Shown here: positions 22,693 to 31,493 of the stretch, in pieces | Layout: each line of letters opens with the position of its first letter | Position numbering within the stretch: the first letter of the stretch is position 1 | Assembly: GCF_000826185.2 (NCBI RefSeq) | Contig: NZ_LN648873.1 | Span: forward strand, 1-64,000 | Source of the DNA: Microbacterium gorillae | GTDB taxonomy: Bacteria > Actinomycetota > Actinomycetes > Actinomycetales > Microbacteriaceae | DNA: 64,000 nt | Direction of reading: 5' to 3' | Notes under the pieces: model-generated | The model's database searches: none | What the model saw: only the letters and a program-made list of their open reading frames with translations | Told to the model about the DNA's origin: nothing | Program-made: the position numbers and the translations under genes

Positions 22693-23691
22693 ATGCATGT
22701 TCGGTCGATTTTCGCCGCCGCAACGATCGCGGTGGCCGCGCTCGGGCTGGCCGCCTGTTCCGGCCCGGGCGCCGGAACCGGAAAGAACGGTGAGCTCACC
22801 TGGGAGGACTCGCCGCTGAACAAGTACCTCTCCGCCGGCTACGACTCCGGGATCAGCGACGAGGACCGGCAGGCCGAGTTCGACAAGCAGAACGCCAAGG
22901 TCGAGGACGTCGTCGCCGCATGCATGGCCAAGGAGGGCTTCGAGTACAGGCCGAACACGAACAACTCCGGCGTCGTGTACTCCGACGAGGACAACCCCTG
23001 GAAGCCCGACGACCGCAAGTGGGTCGAAGAGTACGGCTACGGGATGCTCAAGTCTCCGTGGCAGGAGCAGTCCGGTGAGGAAGTTTCCGAGGACCCGAAC
23101 CAGAAGTACGTCGAGGGACTTTCGGAGAGCGAGCGGGCTTCCTACTACGAGACGCTCTACGGCGGGGAGCCGGACCCGGAAGACGTGAACGAGGACGGCT
23201 CGTACACGCTGACGTGGGAGCAGAGCGGCTGCCAGGGCTCGGCGCAGCACGAGGTCTACGGCGACGACGCCTCCGACCTGCTCAGCGAGCAGTACCAGGA
23301 CCTCTTCGACGCGATGAATGACATGTACACCAAGCAGTGGGACAGCGCCCTGGCGGTGGACAAGAAGTGGTCCGCGTGCATGGAGGAGGGCGGCTACCCC
23401 GGCATGGAACGTCAGTCGGCTGCGCAGGAGGCCTTCAGCGACAAGCTCAACAAGATGTATGAGAACGCTGACCCGGAGAAGGGACCGGATACGAACTCGG
23501 AGGAGTACAAGAGTCTCCAGAAGGACGAGATCAAGCAGGCCCTGGTCGACCTCGACTGCCGGGAGAAGGTCGACTACGCCCAGGAGCAGCTGAAGGAGCA
23601 GTTCGCCGCCGAGGAGGAATTCATCGCCGAGCACAAGGCTGAGCTGGACGAATACAAGAAGGCTGCCGAGCAGGCGGCGAAGAAGTCGTGA
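22693..23691 (+). CDS. Secreted lipoprotein heading an ABC-export operon, function unknown
   Basis: 332 residues. The signal peptide ends in lipobox LAAC (Cys ~21), so the protein is membrane-anchored outside. The mature part is very acidic, hydrophilic and helical, with Glu/Lys-rich C-terminal helices and Cys residues in AACMAKEGF, SGCQG, SACMEEGG and DLDCRE that could form two disulfides. The CM..GF/GY pattern recurs (AACMAKEGF, SACMEEGGY), suggesting an internal duplication. It is translationally coupled (GTGA) to the membrane-fusion gene. It may be a substrate-binding or signal-receiving partner of the exporter, which is inference. Confidence 0.75.
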   Translation: MHVRSIFAAATIAVAALGLAACSGPGAGTGKNGELTWEDSPLNKYLSAGYDSGISDEDRQAEFDKQNAKVEDVVAACMAKEGFEYRPNTNNSGVVYSDEDNPWKPDDRKWVEEYGYGMLKSPWQEQSGEEVSEDPNQKYVEGLSESERASYYETLYGGEPDPEDVNEDGSYTLTWEQSGCQGSAQHEVYGDDASDLLSEQYQDLFDAMNDMYTKQWDSALAVDKKWSACMEEGGYPGMERQSAAQEAFSDKLNKMYENADPEKGPDTNSEEYKSLQKDEIKQALVDLDCREKVDYAQEQLKEQFAAEEEFIAEHKAELDEYKKAAEQAAKKS

Positions 23692-25331
23692 TCCGCAAGC
23701 GAGGCCGCCGAGATTCTGACGAGACCGCGGAGATCACCGCATCCGACCCGACGACGCCCGAGGCGCGGGACGGGAGCTCGTTCGACGAGTTGATGACGAC
23801 CGCGGCGCCGGAGCCGGAGCAGGTCATCGTTGAGAAGCCGTCGCGTCGGGTCGCCGGATGGGGGCGCGTGTTCCGCGGCAACAAGACCCTGTGGATCGTC
23901 GCGGGGGTGGCCGTGCTGTCCCTGGTCGCGGGACTCCTCGTGCAGCGCTTCATCATCTCGCCGGCCGAGGCCGCGTCGAACACGGAGCCGCCGGAGCCCG
24001 GCCTGGTCACCGCGCCCGTGGACTTCGGTCCGCTGAGCAACGACGTCGTCATCCGGGCCGACGTGGGGTACGCCGATTCGGTCGAAGTGAAACTGGACAC
24101 GTCGGCGATCTCCGGGCCGGCCGTGGTCACCGGCCGTGTGCCGAAGGTGGGGGACGAACTCGCCGCGCTCAGCATCGTCACGGAGGTCGCCGGACGACCG
24201 GTCATCGTGCTGCCCGGTGAGCTGCCGGCCTACCGCAACCTCCGGATCGGCGTCGCCGGCCCGGACGTTCTGCAGCTCAAGCAGGCGCTGGTCAGCGTCG
24301 GTATCGACCCCGGCGACGTGGCCTCGGACGCGTTCGATCAGACGCTGGCGGACGCGATCGGACGACTGTACGACGCCGTCGGCTACCCGTCTCCCGCGGG
24401 TGAGGCGACGGCCACGGAGGCGTACCGTGCCGCGCAGGACTCCGTCACCGCGGCGCAACAGGGGATCGCATCCGCGGAAGCGGCGCTCAGCCAGGCCGGT
24501 CAGGGACCGAGCGGGGCGCAGGCGAAGGAGCTCGACGTGGCCGTGAACCGCGCGCAACGCGAGCTGGACGCCGCGCGAGCGGACCCGGCTCGTCAGGGCG
24601 AGGTCGCCGACCTGGAGGACGCCGTCGCGGTCGCGGTCGCCCAGCGCGACGACGCGTACGGCGGCAAGGACCTGAGCGGCGAGCAGGGAGCGGTGAACGC
24701 CGCGTACGAACAGCTCAACCGCGCGCAGGAGGGCCTGGAGCTCGCGCGTCAGGGCGTGCAGCCCTTCCTGCCCTCCAGCGAGGTGCTCTACCTCGCCTCG
24801 CTGCCGCGACGCGTGGACGACGTGAAGATCACCCGCGGCGCGATCCTGGAGGGGGTCGCGATGACCGTGTCCGGCGCCAACATCCGTCTCACCGGTGCCG
24901 CCGCAGACGCCGACGCGAAGCTGCTGAAGGTGGGCGATACGGCGTCGTTCCGGTTGCCGGATGACACCGAGGTGCCCGCGAAGATCGCGTCGGTCGAGCA
25001 GCCGAAGGGGGAGAAGCGCTGGACCGTCACGTTCGAGCCGGGGAAGCTGACCCCGGAACAGTGGGCGACGGTCCAGGGCAGCAATGTGCGCGTCAGCATC
25101 GGCGTGGGCGCGACCGACGGCGACGTGCTCTCCGTGCCGCTGGCCGCGCTGACCGCCGGGTCAGGCGGTGAGGCGCGCGTCCAGGTCGTGGACGGCGACC
25201 CGCGTGACGGCGAGAAGGCCGAGACGCACCTGGTCACGGTCACCACCGGACTCGCGGCCGGCGGCAGCGTCGAGGTGACGCCGGTGGAGGGGGCCCTGGA
25301 GAAGGGCGACCTCGTGGTGATCGGGGAGTGA
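23688..25331 (+). CDS. Membrane-fusion (HlyD/MacA-like) periplasmic adaptor with peptidoglycan-binding-like segment
   Basis: 547 residues. A ~65-residue acidic cytoplasmic N-terminus precedes one membrane helix (KTLWIVAGVAVLSLVAGLLVQ). The outside part has a barrel-like start, then a LRIGVAGPDVLQLKQALVSVG segment typical of PG_binding_1 domains in actinobacterial MacA-like proteins. A coiled-coil hairpin follows (VTAAQQGIASAEAALSQAG ... AQRELDAARADPARQGEV) and then beta domains ending in GDLVVIGE. It couples to the ATPase and permease genes directly behind it. The start is the GTG overlapping the previous stop. Confidence 0.82.
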   Translation: MIRKRGRRDSDETAEITASDPTTPEARDGSSFDELMTTAAPEPEQVIVEKPSRRVAGWGRVFRGNKTLWIVAGVAVLSLVAGLLVQRFIISPAEAASNTEPPEPGLVTAPVDFGPLSNDVVIRADVGYADSVEVKLDTSAISGPAVVTGRVPKVGDELAALSIVTEVAGRPVIVLPGELPAYRNLRIGVAGPDVLQLKQALVSVGIDPGDVASDAFDQTLADAIGRLYDAVGYPSPAGEATATEAYRAAQDSVTAAQQGIASAEAALSQAGQGPSGAQAKELDVAVNRAQRELDAARADPARQGEVADLEDAVAVAVAQRDDAYGGKDLSGEQGAVNAAYEQLNRAQEGLELARQGVQPFLPSSEVLYLASLPRRVDDVKITRGAILEGVAMTVSGANIRLTGAAADADAKLLKVGDTASFRLPDDTEVPAKIASVEQPKGEKRWTVTFEPGKLTPEQWATVQGSNVRVSIGVGATDGDVLSVPLAALTAGSGGEARVQVVDGDPRDGEKAETHLVTVTTGLAAGGSVEVTPVEGALEKGDLVVIGE

Positions 25332-25332
25332 G

Positions 25333-26004
25333 GTGAGTCTGGTCGAGCTGCAGGACGTCACCCGGTCCTTTCCCGGCCCGCCCGAGGTGCAGGCGCTCAA
25401 GGGCGTGAACTTCGCCGTGCAGGAGGGGGAGTACGTCTCCGTGATCGGGCCCAGTGGGTCGGGCAAATCCACGATGCTGAACCTTCTCGGACTGCTGGAT
25501 CGCCCGAGCGTGGGCGAGTACCGACTCGCCGGGACGAGCACGGGGGCGCTGAACGAGGACCAGCGCGCCGCTGTGCGCGGCCGTTTCATCGGCTTCGTCT
25601 TCCAGGCCTTCCACCTCATGCCGCGCCGGTCCGTGCTCGATAACGTGCTCATGCCGATGCAGTACAGCGGGGTGCCGCGGGAAGAGCGCGAGCCTCGGGC
25701 GCGCGAGGCGCTGGAGCGGGTCGGGCTCGGCCACCGGGTGGACTTCCGCCCCGGCTCGCTGTCCGGCGGTGAGCGCCAGCGCGTCGCCGTCGCGCGCGCC
25801 GTCGTCAGCCGGCCGCGTCTGCTCCTGGCGGACGAGCCCACCGGAAACCTGGACCAGGCGACCAGTGCTGAGGTGATGAGTCTGTTCGAGGAGCTGAACG
25901 CGGATGGTCTGACCCTCGTCGTCATCACCCACGACGACAACGTCGCCGCCCGTGCCCACCGTCGGGTCCGCATCGCGGACGGTCGGCTGAGCGAGGTCGC
26001 GTGA
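25333..26004 (+). CDS. ABC transporter ATP-binding protein, MacB/LolD type
   Basis: 223 residues with Walker A GPSGSGKST, Q-loop FQAFHLMPRRSVLDNV, signature LSGGERQR, Walker B LLLADEPTGNLD and the switch His in ITHDD. This set is the LolD/MacB-like family that pairs with FtsX-type permeases rather than importers. The GTG start lies 1 nt after the adaptor stop and the end overlaps the permease start (GTGA). Confidence 0.9.
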   Translation: MSLVELQDVTRSFPGPPEVQALKGVNFAVQEGEYVSVIGPSGSGKSTMLNLLGLLDRPSVGEYRLAGTSTGALNEDQRAAVRGRFIGFVFQAFHLMPRRSVLDNVLMPMQYSGVPREEREPRAREALERVGLGHRVDFRPGSLSGGERQRVAVARAVVSRPRLLLADEPTGNLDQATSAEVMSLFEELNADGLTLVVITHDDNVAARAHRRVRIADGRLSEVA

Positions 26005-27305
26005 AGTGGTTCCGGCGGCGCCGATCCGCCGCAGACGATGAGACCTCGCCGGCGACGGGGGAGGACCTCGTCGCGCCGATCCCGCACGCCGACCGGTTCC
26101 TCTTCTCCGACCTCGCAGCCGAGGCGACCGCGGACATCGGGTCGCGGCCGGGTCGATTGGTGATGACGACGGTCGGCACCGTTCTCGGCATCGGGGCACT
26201 CGTGGCGACGATCGGTTTCGCGCAGACCACGGCGGGACAGATCTCCAGTCAGTTCGACGCCGTCGCCGCCACCACGGTGGTGGTGCAGCCGCAGGAGGCG
26301 AAGGCCGGTCGCGAAGGGAAGCTCGCGGCCACCGGACGACTGCCCTGGGATTCGCCGGACCGGGTGGAGAGGCTCGTCGGGGTGGAGGACTCCGCTCTCA
26401 TCGGTGAGGTCGATCTCGGCGGACAGGACATCACGGCGGTCCCCGTCGTGGATCCGTCCGCCGTGCAGAAGGCGCCACCGGACCTGATCGGTGCGACCCC
26501 CGGACTGCTGCACACGCTGCGGGGCGAGATCGTCACCGGTCGGATGTTCGACTCCGGACACCTGACGCGGGCGGACCGGGTCGCGGTGCTCGGCGCGGGT
26601 GCCGCCGAGCAGCTCGGGGTGTCCCGCCTGGACACGCAACCGGCCATCTTCATCGCGGGCGTGCCGTACGCCGTGATCGGCATCGTGGACGGTTTCGCTC
26701 GACGGGCCGAGCTGACGGACAGCGTGATCATTCCGATGTCCGCCGCGCAGGCGGACTTCGCGCTGCCGGCCCCGTCGCAACTGCAGATCCGGATCGGCGT
26801 CGGGGCGGGGCCGCAGGTCGCCCGGCAGGCCGTGATCGCGCTGGCACCGGACGCCCCCGAGGGGCTGAAGGCGAACTCGCCGCCCAAGCGCAGCGACCTG
26901 GCTCAGGACGTCCAGGCCGACGTCAACTTCGTGTTCATCGTGCTCGGCGCGATCGTCCTGCTCGCCGGTGCCCTCGGCATCGCGAACGTGACGATGCTGA
27001 ACGTCTCCGAACGCGTGGGCGAGATCGGCCTGCGTCGCGCGCTCGGTGCGACCCGGCGGCAGATCGGTTCGCAGTTCGTGCTGGAGTCCATCGTGATCGG
27101 CCTGCTGGGCGGTCTGATCGGGTCGGCCGTCGGTGTGTTCGCGATCGTGGGCGTCTCCCTGGTGCGCGGCTGGTCGCCGATCATCTCCCCGTGGGTGGCG
27201 CTGGCCGGCGCGGTTCTCGGCGCGGTCGTGGGTCTCGCGGCCGGCTGGTTCCCGGCACGACGCGCCGCGCGCATCGAACCCGTCACCGCGCTGCGTGGCG
27301 GTTGA
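26001..27305 (+). CDS. FtsX/MacB-type ABC transporter permease
   Basis: 434 residues: one N-terminal helix after ~50 cytoplasmic residues (GRLVMTTVGTVLGIGALVATIGF), a large outside MacB-PCD-like domain (~75-300), and three C-terminal helices in the FtsX arrangement, with NVSERVGEIGLRRALGATRRQI between the first two. It ends in PARRAARIEPVTALRGG, the family's typical C-terminus. With the ATPase and adaptor it forms a mechanotransmission-type exporter or signalling complex. Confidence 0.88.
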   Translation: MKWFRRRRSAADDETSPATGEDLVAPIPHADRFLFSDLAAEATADIGSRPGRLVMTTVGTVLGIGALVATIGFAQTTAGQISSQFDAVAATTVVVQPQEAKAGREGKLAATGRLPWDSPDRVERLVGVEDSALIGEVDLGGQDITAVPVVDPSAVQKAPPDLIGATPGLLHTLRGEIVTGRMFDSGHLTRADRVAVLGAGAAEQLGVSRLDTQPAIFIAGVPYAVIGIVDGFARRAELTDSVIIPMSAAQADFALPAPSQLQIRIGVGAGPQVARQAVIALAPDAPEGLKANSPPKRSDLAQDVQADVNFVFIVLGAIVLLAGALGIANVTMLNVSERVGEIGLRRALGATRRQIGSQFVLESIVIGLLGGLIGSAVGVFAIVGVSLVRGWSPIISPWVALAGAVLGAVVGLAAGWFPARRAARIEPVTALRGG

Positions 27306-27340
27306 ACGGCGAGTGAACCATGCGGATCCGATCCCGTCGG

Positions 27341-27346
27341 TAGACT
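27341..27346 (+). promoter_or_regulatory. -10 box TAGACT upstream of parA
   Basis: TAGACT lies 29 nt before the GTG at 27376, whose ribosome site is GGGAG just upstream. It separates the parA-scpAB-rluB operon from the exporter genes. Confidence 0.45.
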
Positions 27347-27375
27347 CGACGGAGCGAACGGATACGGGAGACTCG

Positions 27376-28260
27376 GTGGCGCACAACGTGAAGACGGGCA
27401 AGACCCAGGCCGGCGACGAGGTCATCATGGGACCGACGGGTCGGCCGTACCACGGCTTCGACACCCCCAAAAAGCTCGACCAGCACGGTCCGGCACGCAT
27501 CATCGCGCTGTGCAACCAGAAGGGTGGCGTCGGCAAGACGACCACCTCGATCAACCTGGCCGCGGCCCTGGCCGGCTACGGGCGCAAGGTGCTCGCCGTC
27601 GACTTCGACCCGCAGGGCGCGCTGTCCGCCGGACTGGGTGTCGCAACGCACGACGTCCCCACGGTCTACGACCTGCTGCTGGATCCGAAACGTGACGCGC
27701 ACGAGGTCATCGTGGAGACCGCGGTGGAGGGTCTGGACATCCTCCCGGCCAACATCGACCTCTCCGCGGCCGAGGTGCACCTGGTCAACGAGGTCGCGCG
27801 CGAGATGATCCTCTCCCGCGTGCTGCGTCAGGTCGCCGGTGAGTACGACGTCATCCTGATCGACTGCCAGCCCTCGCTCGGCCTGCTCACCGTCAACGCG
27901 CTGACCGCCAGCCACGGCGTCCTGATCCCCCTGGAGTGCGAGTTCTTCGCCCTGCGCGGTGTCGCGCTGCTGATCGAGACGATCGACAAGGTCCGCGATC
28001 GCCTGAACCCCTCGATCGAACTCGATGGCGTTCTCGCCACGATGTACGACCCCCGCACTCTGCATTCGCGCGAAGTGCTGGAGCGCGTCGTCGACGCCTT
28101 CGGCGATGACGTCCTGGAGACCGTGATCGGCCGTACCGTGAAGTTCCCGGACGCGTCCGTCGCCGGCATGCCCATCACGGAGTTCGCGCCCGAGCATCCC
28201 GCCGCGCAGGCGTACCTGCGCCTCGCGCGGGAGTTGGTCTCCCGTGGCGCCGTCGCCTGA
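27376..28260 (+). CDS. ParA/Soj-like chromosome-segregation ATPase (orphan)
   Basis: 294 residues. The deviant Walker A is KGGVGKTTT (about 53-61); FDPQG is the A' motif and LIDCQPSLG the Walker B. A ~45-residue N-terminal extension precedes the ATPase. There is no parB partner; the gene heads scpA-scpB-rluB, the same place as the Rv1708 ParA-like protein. This argues for a role with the condensin rather than for the origin-proximal ParA. The GTG at 27376 has a proper ribosome site; an ATG 51 nt later is an alternative. Confidence 0.85.
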   Translation: MAHNVKTGKTQAGDEVIMGPTGRPYHGFDTPKKLDQHGPARIIALCNQKGGVGKTTTSINLAAALAGYGRKVLAVDFDPQGALSAGLGVATHDVPTVYDLLLDPKRDAHEVIVETAVEGLDILPANIDLSAAEVHLVNEVAREMILSRVLRQVAGEYDVILIDCQPSLGLLTVNALTASHGVLIPLECEFFALRGVALLIETIDKVRDRLNPSIELDGVLATMYDPRTLHSREVLERVVDAFGDDVLETVIGRTVKFPDASVAGMPITEFAPEHPAAQAYLRLARELVSRGAVA

Positions 28261-29080
28261 CGACGCCCCGGGTGCGGCGGTCGCGCCGGCCGAGGAGGGC
28301 AGCGGCTTCCGTGTGTCCCTCGGCAACTTCGACGGCCCGTTCGACCTGCTGCTGACGCTGATCTCGCAGCATGAGATGGACATCACCGAGGTGTCCCTGA
28401 GTCGAGTGACGGACGAGTTCATCGCGTACCTTCGCGACCTGGACGATCCGTCCGAGCTCGATCAGGCCTCCCAGTTCCTGGTCGTCGCAGCGACCCTCCT
28501 GGACATGAAGGTGGCCGGGCTCCTGCCGCAGGGCGAACTCGTGGACGCGGAGTCCGTGGCGTTGCTGGAAGCCCGCGACCTGCTGTTCGCGCGGTTGCTT
28601 CAGTACCGCGCCTTCAAGGAGGTCGCGGTCTGGTTCCAAGGACGCTTGGAGAGCGAGGACCGTCGCCATGCGCGCGCGGTGCGGCTGGACGAGAAGTTCC
28701 GCGCGCGCGTTCCGGAGCTCATCTGGACGGCGTCGCTCGAGGATTTCACCGCCACTGCGCTGCTGGCGTTCGCGCCGAAGGCGCTGCCCACCGTGGGTCT
28801 GGATCATCTGCACGCCCCCCTGGTGTCGATCCGCGAGCAGGCGGCGATCGTGGTCAGTGCGCTGCGCAGCCGAGAGTCGATGACCTTCCGCGAACTGATC
28901 GCCGGGGTCGACACCGCCGGGGTGATCGTCGCCCGCTTCGTTTCCGTCCTCGAGCTGTACCGGCACGCGGCCCTGTCCTTCGAGCAGCTCGAACCGCTCG
29001 GCGAGCTCACGCTGCGGTGGACCGCGCAGACCTGGTCCGAGGACACCCTCGCCACATTGGGAGCCGACTATGACCGATGA
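28244..29080 (+). CDS. scpA: Segregation and condensation protein A
   Basis: A 278-residue kleisin of the SMC-ScpAB condensin. Starts at GTG overlapping the parA end by 17 nt. The N-terminal signature FDGPFDLLLTLISQHEMDITEVSLSRVTDEFI binds the SMC neck; the C-terminal winged helix (SRESMTFRELI) binds the SMC head. The end overlaps scpB by 11 nt. Confidence 0.92.
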   Translation: MAPSPDDAPGAAVAPAEEGSGFRVSLGNFDGPFDLLLTLISQHEMDITEVSLSRVTDEFIAYLRDLDDPSELDQASQFLVVAATLLDMKVAGLLPQGELVDAESVALLEARDLLFARLLQYRAFKEVAVWFQGRLESEDRRHARAVRLDEKFRARVPELIWTASLEDFTATALLAFAPKALPTVGLDHLHAPLVSIREQAAIVVSALRSRESMTFRELIAGVDTAGVIVARFVSVLELYRHAALSFEQLEPLGELTLRWTAQTWSEDTLATLGADYDR

Positions 29081-29663
29081 CATGGACGTCGCAGAGCGCG
29101 TGCTCACCGACCGTGAGATCGCCCAGCGGCTGGAGGCGATCCTGCTCGTCGCCGAAGAACCGCAGGCCGTGGTGAGCCTCGCCGCGGCGGTCGGCGCGCC
29201 CACCAAGGCCGTGCGTCGAGTGATCGCCGAGCTCGTCGCGGACTACGACGGTGAGTCCGGGGGACCGGTGCGCGGGTTCGAGCTGCGCGAGGTCGGCGGG
29301 GGCTGGCGTTTTTACGTCCGCGTGGAGCAGGACACACTGGTCAGCGACTATGTCAACGCTCAGGCGCCCGCGCGGCTGTCCCAGGCGGCGCTGGAGACCC
29401 TCGCGGTGATCGCGTACAAGCAGCCGGTCAGCCGCAGCCAGGTCGCCGCCATCCGCGCCGTGAACGTCGATTCGGTCGTCCGGACGCTCGTCGCGCGGGG
29501 GCTCATCACGGAACTTTTCACCGACGCCGAGACCGGCGCCATCAACTACGGCACCACCGATCTGCTGCTGAGCAACCTCGGCATCAACTCGCTGGACGAA
29601 CTGCCGCCGATCTCGCCGTTGCTCGATGACGGCGCGGACGGCTTCGACGAAGGGATCTCATGA
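29070..29663 (+). CDS. scpB: Segregation and condensation protein B
   Basis: 197 residues with two tandem winged-helix domains. The family core is seen in ALETLAVIAYKQPVSRSQVAAIRAVNVDSVVRTL and TTDLLLSNLGINSLDELPP. It dimerises and binds the ScpA linker. It overlaps scpA at its start and the pseudouridine synthase at its stop (ATGA). Confidence 0.92.
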   Translation: MTDDMDVAERVLTDREIAQRLEAILLVAEEPQAVVSLAAAVGAPTKAVRRVIAELVADYDGESGGPVRGFELREVGGGWRFYVRVEQDTLVSDYVNAQAPARLSQAALETLAVIAYKQPVSRSQVAAIRAVNVDSVVRTLVARGLITELFTDAETGAINYGTTDLLLSNLGINSLDELPPISPLLDDGADGFDEGIS

Positions 29664-30403
29664 CCGAGCAGGACGGCGTCCGCCTCCAGAAGGCGCTGGC
29701 GCACGCCGGTGTCGCCTCCCGGCGCGTGGTGGAGGAGATGATCACCGCCGGGCGCATCCGCGTGAACGGTGAGGTCGTCACCGAGCTCGGCTCGCGACTG
29801 AACCCGGAGACCGACCTCGTGGACGTGGACGGCACGGCCGTCCAGCTGGACACGACCAAGCGCTACGTCATGCTGAACAAGCCCACCGGGGTGGTCAGTT
29901 CCATGAAGGACGAGCAGGGCCGCCCGGACCTTCGTCGCTTCACGAGCGAGTTCGAGGAGCGGCTCTACAACGTCGGGCGTCTGGACGCGGAGACCAGCGG
30001 TCTGCTGGTGCTGACGAACGACGGCGACCTCGCGCACGTGCTCTCGCACCCGTCCTTCGGCGTGACGAAGGTCTACATCGCGAAGGTGCGCGGGTCCGTG
30101 ACCCCGCAGACGATCGCGAAGCTGACCAAGGGGATCGAACTCGAGGATGGCCCGATCGCCGCCGACAAGGCCCGATTGCTGGACTCCTCGAAGGGCACGA
30201 GCCTGGTGGAGCTGACCCTGCACTCGGGACGCAACCGGATCGTCCGGCGCATGATGGCCGAGGTGGGTCACCCCGTCATCGAGCTGGTGCGGCGGCAGTT
30301 CGGCCCCCTTCACCTCGGCACGCTCGCCGCCGGCGCGATGCGCGAACTGAACGCAGCCGAGCGCGGAGCCCTGCTGACGATCGCACGCGACGCTCAGGAG
30401 TGA
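29660..30403 (+). CDS. rluB: 23S rRNA pseudouridine synthase, RluB/RsuA family
   Basis: 247 residues. An S4 domain covers 1-~55 (RLQKALAHAGVASRRVVEEMI). The catalytic domain has NKPTGVVSS and the Asp motif GRLDAETSGLLVLTNDGDL, with RNRIVRRMM near the end. Coupled to scpB, as in many Firmicutes and Actinobacteria. Target by family: 23S U2605 (E. coli numbering). Confidence 0.9.
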   Translation: MTEQDGVRLQKALAHAGVASRRVVEEMITAGRIRVNGEVVTELGSRLNPETDLVDVDGTAVQLDTTKRYVMLNKPTGVVSSMKDEQGRPDLRRFTSEFEERLYNVGRLDAETSGLLVLTNDGDLAHVLSHPSFGVTKVYIAKVRGSVTPQTIAKLTKGIELEDGPIAADKARLLDSSKGTSLVELTLHSGRNRIVRRMMAEVGHPVIELVRRQFGPLHLGTLAAGAMRELNAAERGALLTIARDAQE

Positions 30404-30849
30404 CCAGCGCCTTCCGGATCGAGACGCGCTCGCGACACACGCCGGGGGCGCTGTTCGACGTGTCCCTCGACATCGACGAGCACGTCGGGTCGATGGCGGC
30501 GTCCGGCGAGCAGGCGGTTGCGGGGACGGTCTCGGGGCGGATCGGCCTGGGAGAGACCGTGACCTGGCGTGCCCGGCATTTCGGAGTGCGCTGGCGGATG
30601 ACGTCCCGGATCGAGGAGCTGGACCGGCCGCACCGCTTCGTGGACGCGCAGGTGCGGGGTCCGTTCCGGTCCTTCCGGCACACGCACACGTTCGTCCGGG
30701 AGGGCGATCAGACGGTGATGACCGACGAGATCGAGCTCGCATCGCCCGTGTTCGGCCGTCTCGCCGAGCGCCTGGTTCTGGTGCCGTACCTCCGGCGCCT
30801 CATCCGCCGTCGCAATGCGCACCTGCTCGCCGTGCTCGACGCTCGCTGA
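30400..30849 (+). CDS. SRPBCC (START-like) family protein
   Basis: 149 residues, GTG start overlapping the rluB stop. The pattern FRIETRSRHTPGALFDVSLDIDEH then ETVTWRARHFGVRWRMTSRIEELDRPHRFVDAQVRGPFRSFRHTHTF is the SRPBCC lipid-binding fold also seen in cyclase/dehydrase proteins. It ends RRLIRRRNAHLLAVL. Ligand unknown. Last gene of the parA operon; transcription from the opposite strand ends 22 nt downstream. Confidence 0.78.
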   Translation: MTSAFRIETRSRHTPGALFDVSLDIDEHVGSMAASGEQAVAGTVSGRIGLGETVTWRARHFGVRWRMTSRIEELDRPHRFVDAQVRGPFRSFRHTHTFVREGDQTVMTDEIELASPVFGRLAERLVLVPYLRRLIRRRNAHLLAVLDAR

Positions 30850-30870
30850 GCGGCGATCGGTGCGGTCTGC

Positions 30871-31338
30871 TCAGCGGGCGTAGGTCAACACGGCGTAGGC
30901 CACGGTGTCCGGTGTCGTCTCGCCGGTGATCCGCAGCTGCACGTCTTGATGCGCGGAAGAGGCGGGGGTCGCCGTGTTCTGCGTCTCGTGGCCGTCGCAG
31001 GGGCCCTCGCCGCTGGTGATGAGTGTGCCGCTGGTCGTCGTCACTTCGTAGCCCAGCCGGGTCGCGCCGCTGCAGGCGAAGATGACCTGCGTGCCGTCCG
31101 TGTTGGGATCGATCGTCACGGTGACGCTGTGATCTTCGTTGGATTCGACGAAGGCGCGGGCGATCTCGTTCGGGCCGGTTGGCGGCTGCGTGATCGTCGG
31201 GGCGGGGGCAGCGAGCGTCGGCGCCGTCGTCGGGGTCGGCGACGCGGTCGCCCTCTCCGGCTTGTCGTCGGCGGTGCAGCCGGAGAGCAGCAGCGAGCCC
31301 GCGATCGCGGTCCCGAGGATCCATCGTCGTGCTGTCAT
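30871..31338 (-). CDS. Small secreted lipoprotein, function unknown
   Basis: 155 residues. The start is the ATG reading MTARRWILGT, giving a signal peptide that ends at lipobox LLSGC. A Thr/Pro/Ala linker (ATASPTPTTAPTLAAPAP) follows, then a ~100-residue beta-rich domain with a Cys pair in FACSG and GPCDG. Frames extending further upstream lack a signal peptide and are Arg-rich shadow sequence. It is the only minus-strand gene between rluB and der. Confidence 0.72.
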   Translation of the reverse strand: MTARRWILGTAIAGSLLLSGCTADDKPERATASPTPTTAPTLAAPAPTITQPPTGPNEIARAFVESNEDHSVTVTIDPNTDGTQVIFACSGATRLGYEVTTTSGTLITSGEGPCDGHETQNTATPASSAHQDVQLRITGETTPDTVAYAVLTYAR

Positions 31339-31421
31339 GTCCGCGCCCGTCGTCGAGTGGTCGTGCGATGAGGATAGCGGTGCCGGTGGGCACCCCGTGT
31401 CGGCGCGCGAGCGCGCGCCGG

Positions 31422-31427
31422 TAGACT
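31422..31427 (+). promoter_or_regulatory. -10 box TAGACT upstream of tyrA
   Basis: TAGACT lies about 67 nt before the GTG at 31494, predicting a ~60-nt leader with AGGAGA as ribosome site and a perfect palindrome (31458-31471) inside it. Confidence 0.5.
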
Positions 31428-31457
31428 GGGACGTCGGCGCTCGAGACATCGCGCCGC

Positions 31458-31471
31458 CCGGGGATCCCCGG
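31458..31471 (+). promoter_or_regulatory. 14-nt palindrome in the tyrA leader
   Basis: CCGGGGATCCCCGG is perfectly self-complementary and lies in the predicted leader about 22 nt before the start codon. It could be a short hairpin or a dimeric protein site. No leader peptide or anti-terminator partner was found. Confidence 0.4.
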
Positions 31472-31493
31472 AGGCGAGATATCAGGAGACACC

